This document shows, one piece after another, positions 1-6,134 of a stretch of DNA of 15,635 bases. Every line of letters starts with the position of its first letter. The stretch's first letter is position 1. This stretch comes from Chloroflexota bacterium (GTDB lineage Bacteria; Chloroflexota; Chloroflexia; Thermomicrobiales; UBA6265), in the NCBI GenBank assembly GCA_023423795.1, contig JAFAEX010000307.1, forward strand, positions 1 to 15,635. Reading direction: 5' to 3'. The translations under genes and the position numbers were made by a program. Under the pieces are notes generated by a model. The model saw nothing but the letters and a program-made list of their open reading frames with translations, made no database searches and was not told the origin of the DNA.

Positions 1-22
1 AGTTTAGGCGGACCCCCCGCTC

Positions 23-514
23 CTAGCAGTTGTCCTGGCAGATCCCGTCCGCCGCGTCCCCGCCGGGGGTCGGGCAGCAGGTCAGCCCCGGCGCGCAGGC
101 GGTCGGGTCGGACAGGCTGCACGCGCCGCCTTCGTAGCTGTAGTAGATCGTCGTGCAGGCCCCGTTGGAGGTGCAGAACCCGCCGCAACAGTCGGCGCAC
201 GCTTCGCCGAAACCGCACGACGCCGGGCAGGCATCCCCGGTGCCGGTGCAGGCCAGCCCGCAGTACCCGGACGTCTCGCAGGCGTTGCCGCAGCAGACCA
301 GCCCGTCGAGGCAGGAGCTGGAATCCGCGCACGGGCAGCCGAACCCGGCGCACCCGGTCGCGCCCGCCGGGGCAGGGGAGGTCACGGCGCGCCCAACCGC
401 CGCGGCCGCGCCCAGCCCGAGCAACCCCCGCAGCGCCGCGCGGCGCGACCCTTTCACGCGCGTGGTCGCGCGCCCGAACGTCCTGGCCAGTGTGTCGAAA
501 CGCTCGCCATCCAT
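23..514 (-). CDS. Tat-exported cysteine-rich protein, function unknown
   Basis: A 163-residue secreted protein of unknown function. The N terminus has a Tat-type signal (SRRAALRG at residues 23-30, then a hydrophobic Gly/Ala/Leu stretch to about 41 and a Pro/Ala-rich end near 51). The remaining roughly 110 residues hold all 22 cysteines (first C55, last C163), an even number that suits disulfide pairing after export. Units of the form C-x5-C-x2-G-x2-CC recur, for instance at 62-79 and 132-147, recalling small knotted Cys-rich folds, but I cannot name a family. I chose the ATG at 514 because an AAAGGGG sequence lies just upstream on the minus strand; a longer frame to 628 exists, but its extra N terminus would bury the Tat signal. 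It lies 150 bases downstream of the GH15 gene on the same strand, with its own promoter-like box. The coding call is firm from the signal and Cys pattern; the role is unknown. Confidence 0.75.
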   Translation of the reverse strand: MDGERFDTLARTFGRATTRVKGSRRAALRGLLGLGAAAAVGRAVTSPAPAGATGCAGFGCPCADSSSCLDGLVCCGNACETSGYCGLACTGTGDACPASCGFGEACADCCGGFCTSNGACTTIYYSYEGGACSLSDPTACAPGLTCCPTPGGDAADGICQDNC

Positions 515-570
515 GAGGACCCCTTTCGCGGGGTATCGCGCCGCAAGGTCAATGGGTTGCATCCCGGCGC

Positions 571-576
571 ATCGTA
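571..576 (-). promoter_or_regulatory. Candidate -10 box (TACGAT) for the Cys-rich gene
   Basis: Read on the minus strand the box is TACGAT in the context CTGCTACGATGCG. It matches TATAAT at four of six positions and ends 56 bases before the chosen ATG. No convincing -35 box sits 16-18 bases upstream. It is listed because the same TAnnnT form occurs at the same distance before two other genes in this window. Confidence 0.3.
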
Positions 577-664
577 GCAGGAATCGAGCGGCGTTGTGGG
601 CCAACAAGGCGCGTTCGTACGCGGGCAACCGCGCATCCGGCGGTTCTGGCCGGCGCAGTGGGCG

Positions 665-2452
665 CTACCCTTCGGCGGCGCGCGGCGACCGGTGGCGGTT
701 CAGGGTCAGCGCCGCCGTCACCAGCGACAGGTGGCTCAGCGCCTGCGGCATGTTCCCCAACTGGCGCTTCGCGATCGGGTCGTACTCCTCGGCCAGCAGC
801 CCGACGTCGTTGCGCAGGTCGAGCAACCGTTCGAACAGCGCGCGGGCCTCGTCCTGCCGCCCTTGCAGCGCCAGCGCCTCGACCAGCCAGAACGAGCAGG
901 CGAGGAACGTCCCCTCGCCCGGCGGCAACCCGTCCACGTCGTGGCCCTCGGTGCGATAGCGCAGGACCAGGCCGTCCACCGCGAGGTCATGCCGGATCGC
1001 CTCCACTGTGGCGACGATACGCGGGTCGTCCGGCGGCAGGAACCCCACGATCGGCAGGTGCAGCAGGCTGGCATCCAGTTCGTCGGAGCCGTAGGACTGG
1101 GTGAACGCGTGCCGCCGCGCGTTCCAGCCGCGCGCCAGCACCTCCGCGTGGATCTCGTCGCGAGCCGCCGCCCAGCGCGCGATCGGCGCGTCCCGTCCGG
1201 TGGCCTCGCTGATGCGGATCGCGCGGTCGAACGCCACCCACGCCATCACCTTGGAATGGGTGAAATGGCGCAGCGGCCCGCGCACCTCCCAGATCCCGGC
1301 GTCCTTCTGCCGCCAGCCGGTTTCCAGCCAGCGCAACAGGTGCTTCACCAGCGCCCAACTGTCGTCCGACGGCGCGGAGCCGGCGACGACGGCGTGCCAC
1401 GCGGCGTCCATCACCTCGCCGAAGACGTCGAGCTGGAGCTGGGTCGAAGCCGCGTTGCCGATCCGCACCGGGCGCGAATTGGCGAACCCCGGCAGCCACT
1501 CCAGCTCCCGCTCGTCCAGCCGCCGCTCGCCCGCGATGCCGTACATGATCTGCACGGCCGCCGGGTCGCCCGCGATCGCCCGCAGCAGCCAGTCGCGCCA
1601 CGCCGCCGATTCCTCGCGGTAGCCCGCGTTCAGCATCGCCGTCAGCGTCAGCGCGGCGTCGCGCAGCCAGCAGAACCGGTAATCCCAGTTGCGGACCCCG
1701 CCGAGCTGCTCCGGCAGCGACGTGGTCGGCGCCGCCACGATGCCGCCGGTCGGGGCGTAGGTCAGCGCCTTCAACACCAGCAGCGACCGGTGCACCGCGT
1801 CGCGGTACGGCTCCTCGAAATCGCAGGCGCCGCACCACTCCTCCCAGAACGCGGCCGTGTCGTGGAGCGCCGCCTCGGCATCGACCGCGTTCGGCAGCGG
1901 TTCGTGCGACGGGTACCACGTCAGCACGAACGGCACCCGCTCCCCCGCCCGCACGGTGAAGGTGGAGACCGTGGTGAGCGCCTCGCCGTGCATCTCGACC
2001 GGCGTGTGCAGCCGCAGCGCGTCCGGCCCGCCGATCGCCACCCGGCTGTGGTCGATCCGCCTCACCCACGGCACGATCCGGCCGTAGTCGAAGCGGATGA
2101 CGAGGTCGGAGCGGACGGAGACCGTGCCGCGCACCCCTTCCACGATGCGCACGATGTCCGGCGCTTCGCCGCGCGGCGGCATGAAGTCGATGACCCGGAT
2201 CGCGCCGTCGGCCGTCTCGTGGACCGTTTCAAGGATCAGCGTCCCGTGCCGGTAGCGCCGCTCGCGATGGACGACCGGGGCGTCCGGCGCGATCCGCCAG
2301 CGGCCGTTCTCCGGGCCGCCGAGCAGCGCCGCGAAGCAGGCCCCGGAATCGAACCGGGGAAAGCAGCACCAGTCGATCGAGCCGTCGCGGCCGACCAGCG
2401 CCGCCGTTTGCAAATCGCCGAGCAGGGCGTAGTCCTCGATCCGCTCCGCCAT
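665..2452 (-). CDS. Glycoside hydrolase family 15 protein (trehalase/glucoamylase type)
   Basis: A 595-residue GH15 enzyme, expected to hydrolyse alpha-glucosidic bonds with inversion. Bacterial relatives include alpha,alpha-trehalases and glucoamylase-like enzymes; the sequence alone does not fix the substrate. The N terminus (IEDYALLGDLQTAALVGRDGSIDWCCFPRFDS, residues 5-36, read in overlapping parts) is the family opening, followed by a beta-sandwich to about 200 and an (alpha/alpha)6 barrel from about 215. Family signatures are RNWDYRFCWLRDA (254-266), GIWEVRG (386-392; E389 the likely general acid) and LLAEEYDP (552-559; E555 or E556 the likely base), then QLGNMPQALSHLSLV. No signal peptide is seen, so it should act in the cytoplasm. 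The length is normal. The start has a strong AAGGAGG about 11 bases upstream. The gene is divergent from the glutaminyl cyclase gene, with a 158-base gap. Confidence 0.93.
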   Translation of the reverse strand: MAERIEDYALLGDLQTAALVGRDGSIDWCCFPRFDSGACFAALLGGPENGRWRIAPDAPVVHRERRYRHGTLILETVHETADGAIRVIDFMPPRGEAPDIVRIVEGVRGTVSVRSDLVIRFDYGRIVPWVRRIDHSRVAIGGPDALRLHTPVEMHGEALTTVSTFTVRAGERVPFVLTWYPSHEPLPNAVDAEAALHDTAAFWEEWCGACDFEEPYRDAVHRSLLVLKALTYAPTGGIVAAPTTSLPEQLGGVRNWDYRFCWLRDAALTLTAMLNAGYREESAAWRDWLLRAIAGDPAAVQIMYGIAGERRLDERELEWLPGFANSRPVRIGNAASTQLQLDVFGEVMDAAWHAVVAGSAPSDDSWALVKHLLRWLETGWRQKDAGIWEVRGPLRHFTHSKVMAWVAFDRAIRISEATGRDAPIARWAAARDEIHAEVLARGWNARRHAFTQSYGSDELDASLLHLPIVGFLPPDDPRIVATVEAIRHDLAVDGLVLRYRTEGHDVDGLPPGEGTFLACSFWLVEALALQGRQDEARALFERLLDLRNDVGLLAEEYDPIAKRQLGNMPQALSHLSLVTAALTLNRHRSPRAAEG

Positions 2453-2508
2453 CGTCGCGCCACCCTCCTTCGCGGTCCCGCGTTCCGGCGCGCGCCGCCG
2501 GATCGGCC

Positions 2509-2514
2509 ATGCTA
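2509..2514 (-). promoter_or_regulatory. Candidate -10 box (TAGCAT) for the GH15 gene
   Basis: On the minus strand TAGCAT lies in CTGCTAGCATGGC, 56 bases before the GH15 ATG. It matches TATAAT at four of six positions. A TTGCCA hexamer exists further upstream, but with a spacer of about 23 bases, too long for a normal -35. Support is the shared context and distance with the box at 571-576. Confidence 0.3.
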
Positions 2515-2551
2515 GCAGCGCACGCCCCAGACCCCGGTGGCAAGCGCGGAC

Positions 2552-2557
2552 TATCCT
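2552..2557 (+). promoter_or_regulatory. Candidate -10 box (TATCCT) for the glutaminyl cyclase gene
   Basis: TATCCT in the context GGACTATCCTGCG matches TATAAT at four of six positions and ends 53 bases before the ATG at 2611. No good -35 is present at the usual spacing. It is the only TAnnnT box in a sensible position in this leader. Confidence 0.25.
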
Positions 2558-2610
2558 GCGCGCAGCACGGAGCGCCGCGTCCTCGTGGCCAACCCACCCC
2601 GGAGGCAGAC

Positions 2611-3636
2611 ATGGACCCCCGCCGCCCCAACCGAATCGGCCGCCCCGTCGCCGGGACGGCCTCTCGCCGCGGGTTCGTCGGCGCGGTCGTCGGCCTTGCC
2701 GCCGGCGAAGGCGCGGCCGCCGCTCGCGCGCTCCAGCCCGGCGAGGAACGGCGGCGCGACAAGCGGTGCGGTCCGCGCCGGACCGATTGCGGCACGCCCG
2801 GCAAACCTGATTGCCGCAACCTCAACCGCGACCCGGAGCACTGCGGCCGGTGCGGCAACGCCTGTGCCCCGGGCGAGCGCTGCGCGCGCGGCGCCTGCGT
2901 GCCCGCTGCTGCCACCTGCGGCCGCGCGCCGGTTGACGGCTTCCGCGTCGTCGCCACCTACCACCACGACCCCGACGCGTTCACGCAGGGGCTGGACTAC
3001 GTGGAGGGCGTCCTCTACGAAGGCACCGGCCTCAACGGGCGATCCTCGCTGCGCGTGGTGGACATCGAAACCGGCCAGGTGCTGCGGCAGCGCGACCTGG
3101 ACGCGCTGCACTTCGGCGAGGGCATCGTGGTGCTCGGCGACCGCGTCTACCAACTCACCTGGCGAACCAACACCTGCTTCCTCTACGACCGCGAGACGCT
3201 GGAACCGACCGGATCGTTCGCGTACGACGGGGAAGGGTGGGGCCTCGCAACCGACGGCGAACGCCTCGTGATGTCCGACGGGTCCGCCACGCTGACCTGG
3301 CGCGACCCGGAAACCTTCGACCCGACCAGCCGCCTGCTCGTTCGCGAGAACGGCGCGCCGGTCACCCGCCTCAACGAACTGGAGGTCGTCGGCGACGAGG
3401 TCTGGGCGAACGTCTGGCAGACCGACCGCATCGCCCGCATCGACCCCGAAACCGGCTGCGTCAAGGCGTGGATCGACCTCGCCGGCCTCAAGGCGCTGCT
3501 CCCGTCGTCGGACTTTTCCGACATCGATGTCCTGAACGGCATCGCCTGGGACGAGGAGACCGGTCGCCTGTTCGTCACCGGCAAACTCTGGCCGAAACTC
3601 TTCGAGATCGAGGTGGTCGAAGGTCAACGCTGCTGA
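2611..3636 (+). CDS. Tat-exported glutaminyl-peptide cyclotransferase with Cys-rich N-terminal module
   Basis: A 341-residue secreted protein whose residues 109-341 match the papaya-type glutaminyl cyclase family (Pfam Glu_cyclase_2). This five-bladed beta-propeller converts N-terminal glutamine of peptides to pyroglutamate with loss of ammonia. Family blocks in order: AFTQGLDY (123-130), LYEGTGLNGRSSLR (135-148), LHFGEGI (166-172), QLTW (181-184), EGWGLATDG (208-216), MSDGSATL (221-228), RLNELE (253-258), VWANVWQTDRIARIDP (264-279) and DVLNGIAWDEETG (306-318) with FVTGKLWPKLFEIEV. The N terminus carries a Tat motif, SRRGFVG (18-24). Between signal and propeller lies a module with nine cysteines (C53 to C103), including CGRCGNAC at 78-85. 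GGAGG five to six bases before the ATG decides the start; an upstream in-frame ATG would bury the Tat signal. Substrates are unknown. The added Cys module is unusual for this family, whose members are usually shorter. Confidence 0.9.
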   Translation: MDPRRPNRIGRPVAGTASRRGFVGAVVGLAAGEGAAAARALQPGEERRRDKRCGPRRTDCGTPGKPDCRNLNRDPEHCGRCGNACAPGERCARGACVPAAATCGRAPVDGFRVVATYHHDPDAFTQGLDYVEGVLYEGTGLNGRSSLRVVDIETGQVLRQRDLDALHFGEGIVVLGDRVYQLTWRTNTCFLYDRETLEPTGSFAYDGEGWGLATDGERLVMSDGSATLTWRDPETFDPTSRLLVRENGAPVTRLNELEVVGDEVWANVWQTDRIARIDPETGCVKAWIDLAGLKALLPSSDFSDIDVLNGIAWDEETGRLFVTGKLWPKLFEIEVVEGQRC

Positions 3637-3732
3637 CGGCGGCGCACCGGCTCGCGCGCGCTCGGTGAATCCGTCCGCACCCGCTCCGGAAAAATGGCTC
3701 AATTGCGTGATGATCGGCCGCAGCCGCCGCCC

Positions 3733-3738
3733 TACGCT
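3733..3738 (+). promoter_or_regulatory. Candidate -10 box (TACGCT) for the Lys-rich Tat protein gene
   Basis: TACGCT in the context GCCCTACGCTTCC ends exactly 56 bases before the ATG at 3795, the same distance as the boxes before the Cys-rich and GH15 genes. The match to TATAAT is only three of six and no -35 stands at 16-18 bases, so this is weak on its own. Confidence 0.25.
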
Positions 3739-3794
3739 TCCCCGCGATATGCAGGACGCCGCATCGTGTTGCGGTCTCCAAAATGGGGGAAACG

Positions 3795-4463
3795 ATGAAC
3801 GTCGAGGTCTTCGATCGGGTGGCCGTCGTCGCGGGCGACGGATCTTCGCGCCGGCGCGTCCTTGGAGGCGTGGCTGCCGCGTTCGGCGCGCTGGTCCTTG
3901 GCGACGTCGCGTTCGCCGGCAAGGGCGACAAGAATAAGAACAAAAACAAGGGCAAGGGGAAGGATAAGGGCAAAGGCAAGGGCCAGGATGCGCCGAAGGA
4001 GCGCAATTTCCGGGCGAATGCCGAGGGTGAGGTGACCCAGCCGGCGGTCCAGAACTGCCAAATGACGGGCGATCGGGTCTGCACCACCGAGTTCGGCGGC
4101 GCAGGCACCGCGAACCGCCTCGGCGAGGTCACGTTCGCGTCCACCCTGACCTCCGACTGGTCCGGCCTGAAGCAACTCCCGGACGGAGGTTTCTGCGCCA
4201 CGTTGCTCGATGGCTCGGAAGGCACCATCGTCTCGAAGTCCCGGAAGAAGGGCTCGCGGGGGGCGGTCAGCATCAGGATCGAGGGCGAAGTTTGCCAGGT
4301 CGGCGGACCGGCTTCGACGTCGCTGGAGCTCGTGGACGCGACCTACACGGTCGTCGGCGGCACCGGCGTGTACAAGGACGCCACCGGCCAGGGAACCGTC
4401 GAGGGCCAGGTGACCGACATCGACGGCGCCGACTTCGCGCTCAAGGGCAAGATCACGTACTAG
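3795..4463 (+). CDS. Tat-exported protein with Lys/Gly linker and probable beta-barrel domain
   Basis: A 222-residue protein with a Tat-type signal: SSRRRVLGG at residues 17-25, a hydrophobic Ala/Gly/Leu core, and a likely cleavage site after AFA near 41. Next comes a very basic low-complexity linker (about 42-63) built of K, G, N and D. A compact domain at about 75-222 has four cysteines (88, 96, 134, 167). Its C-terminal part, VVGGTGVYKDATGQGTVEGQ (186-205), resembles the GGTG-x-Y/F-x-x-ATG-x-GT motif of bacterial proteins related to the allene oxide cyclase/dirigent barrel. That link is by motif only, and no catalytic role should be assumed. The ATG at 3795 is preceded by GGGGGAAACG; an in-frame ATG four codons earlier, at 3783, is the alternative. 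The basic linker could bind anionic wall or extracellular polymers (inference). Confidence 0.75.
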   Translation: MNVEVFDRVAVVAGDGSSRRRVLGGVAAAFGALVLGDVAFAGKGDKNKNKNKGKGKDKGKGKGQDAPKERNFRANAEGEVTQPAVQNCQMTGDRVCTTEFGGAGTANRLGEVTFASTLTSDWSGLKQLPDGGFCATLLDGSEGTIVSKSRKKGSRGAVSIRIEGEVCQVGGPASTSLELVDATYTVVGGTGVYKDATGQGTVEGQVTDIDGADFALKGKITY

Positions 4464-4808
4464 CGCCTCGCGCGTTCGTACGCTTCGGATCGGGCGGTCC
4501 GCTGGCGTGCCAGCGGACCGTTCCGCCGTCTGGCCGTCGTTCCGCTGCCGGCCGGTGGTCGGCTCGGTGCACTGTCTGGGGATGGTCGCGGCGCAGATGA
4601 CCGTCACCCGGCCTCATCGCACGGCTATGCCGCCGACCGGTCGGCCTGCGTTCGCGCACTCAGCCCTCGGGATGCTGGTGGATCGCGCTCGCCGCCGTTG
4701 GCTGGCCGCAGGTGGCGGGCCTTCGTCCGGCCACCGAAGCGGGCAAGACCCGCGGCGAGGCCACGACAACGGGGAGCCTCACAAACCTCGCGGCCGGGAA
4801 CCGTTCGC
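4464..4808. other. Convergent intergenic gap, 345 bases
   Basis: The gap lies between the 3' ends of the Lys-rich protein gene (plus) and the glycosylase gene (minus). Apart from the hairpin at 4492-4523 it contains only a weaker imperfect hairpin at 4711-4735 (a six-pair stem, a mismatch, then two more pairs). That one sits about 75 bases past the glycosylase stop and lacks a T run. Open frames through the gap continue into the antisense of the glycosylase gene and show no recognisable protein. I see no RNA gene here. Confidence 0.5.
4492..4523 (+). terminator. Strong GC-rich hairpin after the Lys-rich protein gene
   Basis: CGGTCCGCTGG at 4495-4505 and CCAGCGGACCG at 4510-4520 form a perfect 11-base-pair stem with loop CGTG. 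GGG at 4492-4494 can extend it by pairing with TTC at 4521-4523 (two wobble pairs). It starts 28 bases after the stop codon, a typical terminator position. There is no run of T beyond TT, so it is an atypical intrinsic terminator or a transcript-end stabilising hairpin. It lies in a convergent gap and could serve either strand. Confidence 0.5.
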
Positions 4809-5912
4809 TCAGTCCGTGCCGAACGCGACCTCCCGCGCCGCCGCGTCCGGTTCGAGGAATTGCAGCAGCGCGTCGCCCTCGGCGGCGAGCGCCTCCGTTG
4901 CTCCAGCGGACAGGGGCGCGAACGGCGCGAGGCGCAGGATGGCGGTCGCCCGTTTCCGTTCGGCTTTCCACGTGCCAGCGACCAAGCCATCGACGAGGAA
5001 CGTCGGGTGCACCCGCAGGTTCTTCGTCACCACCCGCGGCCGGTGCTCGTCGGCGATGATGCGCGAGCGGTCGTCGTGCGCGAGCAGGATGTTGTCGAAG
5101 GCGGGCAGGAACCGGACCGGCGCGGGAACCTCCGGGACCGGGCGCGGCGCGTCCGGCAGGTCGAACAGGTCCCGGCGGCGCTCGTCGCGGAACGAAACCA
5201 GATCCGGCCGCAACGCCTCGAACAGCGCTTTGGCACCCTTGAGCCCGCTCCACGCCCCAAAATCGCTGGCCGACGCTGGGCCGAACGCGGCGAGGTAGCG
5301 CAGCGCCATCGCCCGCGTCGCGTCCTCGTTCGGCGCCACCGGGCCGAGCCAGTCCTCGGCCAGCCCGAACACCGGGTCGCTCGGGAAACCCCAGTGGTCC
5401 CCCTCGTTGGGAACCATCACCAGCGGCAACCCCATGCGTGCCACGTAGCCCAGCGCCCGCTCATCGACCCCGGGAAACTCCCCGGCGAGCGCCTCGCGCA
5501 GATCGTTGAACGTCCGCGGCCGTTCGGCAAACAGCGCGTGCGCCCTCGCCAGCACCGCGTCCGGCTCGAGCCCGGCCGCGCGTGACCCGAGCGTAGCGAG
5601 CGCTTGCCGGACCCCGGGTTCAGCGGGGCCTCGCCACGCCCGGTAGTCGTCGGCGGTCAGCAGGTGGAGCGTGCCGCGCAGCGCCGTGCAGCGGACGACG
5701 GACCGCTCGTGCAACATCGCCAGCAGATCGGCCGGGGCGAACGCCGCCAGCCGCGTCCACAGCCCGACGAACGGCGGCGCCGGTTCCTGCGCCTGCATCC
5801 CGGCCAGCCGGGCAACCGCGCCGGACGGCGGTTCGTTGGCGCGCTCCAGCAGCATCTGCCGCGCCAGCGTCGCCCGGTTGAGTTGCCGCCGGGTCAGGAT
5901 CTCCGTCGTCAC
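4809..5912 (-). CDS. AlkZ/YcaQ-type winged-helix DNA glycosylase (HTH_42 family)
   Basis: A 367-residue member of the winged helix DNA-binding domain family (HTH_42, formerly DUF1006). It includes Streptomyces AlkZ, the azinomycin self-resistance glycosylase, and E. coli YcaQ/AlkX. These enzymes excise bulky N-alkylated purines and can unhook interstrand crosslinks. Visible signatures: LTRRQLNRATLARQML (6-21), RLAGMQAQEP (35-44) with the catalytic Q-x-Q pair Q40 and Q42, VVRCTALRGTLHLL (72-85), RYLAAFGPASASDFGAWSGL (205-224), RFLPAFDNILLAHDDRSRII (267-286) and TFLVDGLVAGTWK (304-316). The Q-x-Q form is that of the AlkZ branch; the YcaQ branch has Q-x-D. The start is GTG, with GGGAGG eight bases upstream. 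The gene is divergent from the HNH-RecQ gene across 223 bases. The DNA repair role is inferred from family and neighbour; the actual lesion is unknown. Confidence 0.85.
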   Translation of the reverse strand: MTTEILTRRQLNRATLARQMLLERANEPPSGAVARLAGMQAQEPAPPFVGLWTRLAAFAPADLLAMLHERSVVRCTALRGTLHLLTADDYRAWRGPAEPGVRQALATLGSRAAGLEPDAVLARAHALFAERPRTFNDLREALAGEFPGVDERALGYVARMGLPLVMVPNEGDHWGFPSDPVFGLAEDWLGPVAPNEDATRAMALRYLAAFGPASASDFGAWSGLKGAKALFEALRPDLVSFRDERRRDLFDLPDAPRPVPEVPAPVRFLPAFDNILLAHDDRSRIIADEHRPRVVTKNLRVHPTFLVDGLVAGTWKAERKRATAILRLAPFAPLSAGATEALAAEGDALLQFLEPDAAAREVAFGTD

Positions 5913-5977
5913 GCTTCGCGCCTCCCGGATCGCATCCGCTTTGCCGGTTCATTGTGCCAAGCGACGCTGCCCATGCA

Positions 5978-6013
5978 CGGGCAATCCCGCCGTCCGAACG
6001 GCAGGATTGCCCG
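5978..6013. repeat. 36-base inverted repeat in the glycosylase/HNH-RecQ divergent gap
   Basis: Left arm CGGGCAATCC (5978-5987) and right arm GGATTGCCCG (6004-6013) are perfect reverse complements. After one A/C mismatch a further five pairs (5989-5993 with 5998-6002) close on the tetraloop CCGA. A second TGCCC at 5969-5973 can also pair with GGGCA at 5979-5983, so two mutually exclusive foldings exist. The right arm overlaps the candidate -35 of the HNH-RecQ gene. It could be an operator for both genes, an RNA leader structure, or a small repetitive element. No second copy is seen in this window. Confidence 0.6.
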
Positions 6014-6035
6014 CCGCGTCAGCAGGCGGTAGCGT
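6007..6035 (+). promoter_or_regulatory. Candidate promoter of the HNH-RecQ gene
   Basis: TTGCCC at 6007-6012 (four of six to TTGACA) and TAGCGT at 6030-6035 (three of six to TATAAT, of the TAnnnT form) are separated by 17 bases. The box ends 99 bases before the ATG, giving a leader of roughly 90 bases. The -35 lies inside the right arm of the inverted repeat. Confidence 0.3.
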
Positions 6036-6134
6036 TACGGTCCACCGATCCACCGCTGTCCGGGGAGCGCCAGTGTCGATCTTGTCGTGCCGCGGGCGGA
6101 CCGCATCGAGTGAACCGCCCGGTCGCATCAGCCG

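Noticed and set aside
515..628. Longer N terminus for the Cys-rich protein
   Set aside because: The extension would place about 38 residues before the Tat signal start, and the internal ATG has a better ribosome site and a -10-like box in the extended region.
596..2515. A 639-codon plus-strand open frame opposite the GH15 gene
   Set aside because: It is fully antisense to a strongly supported GH15 gene; the translation is Arg/Gln/Pro-rich with no recognisable motif.
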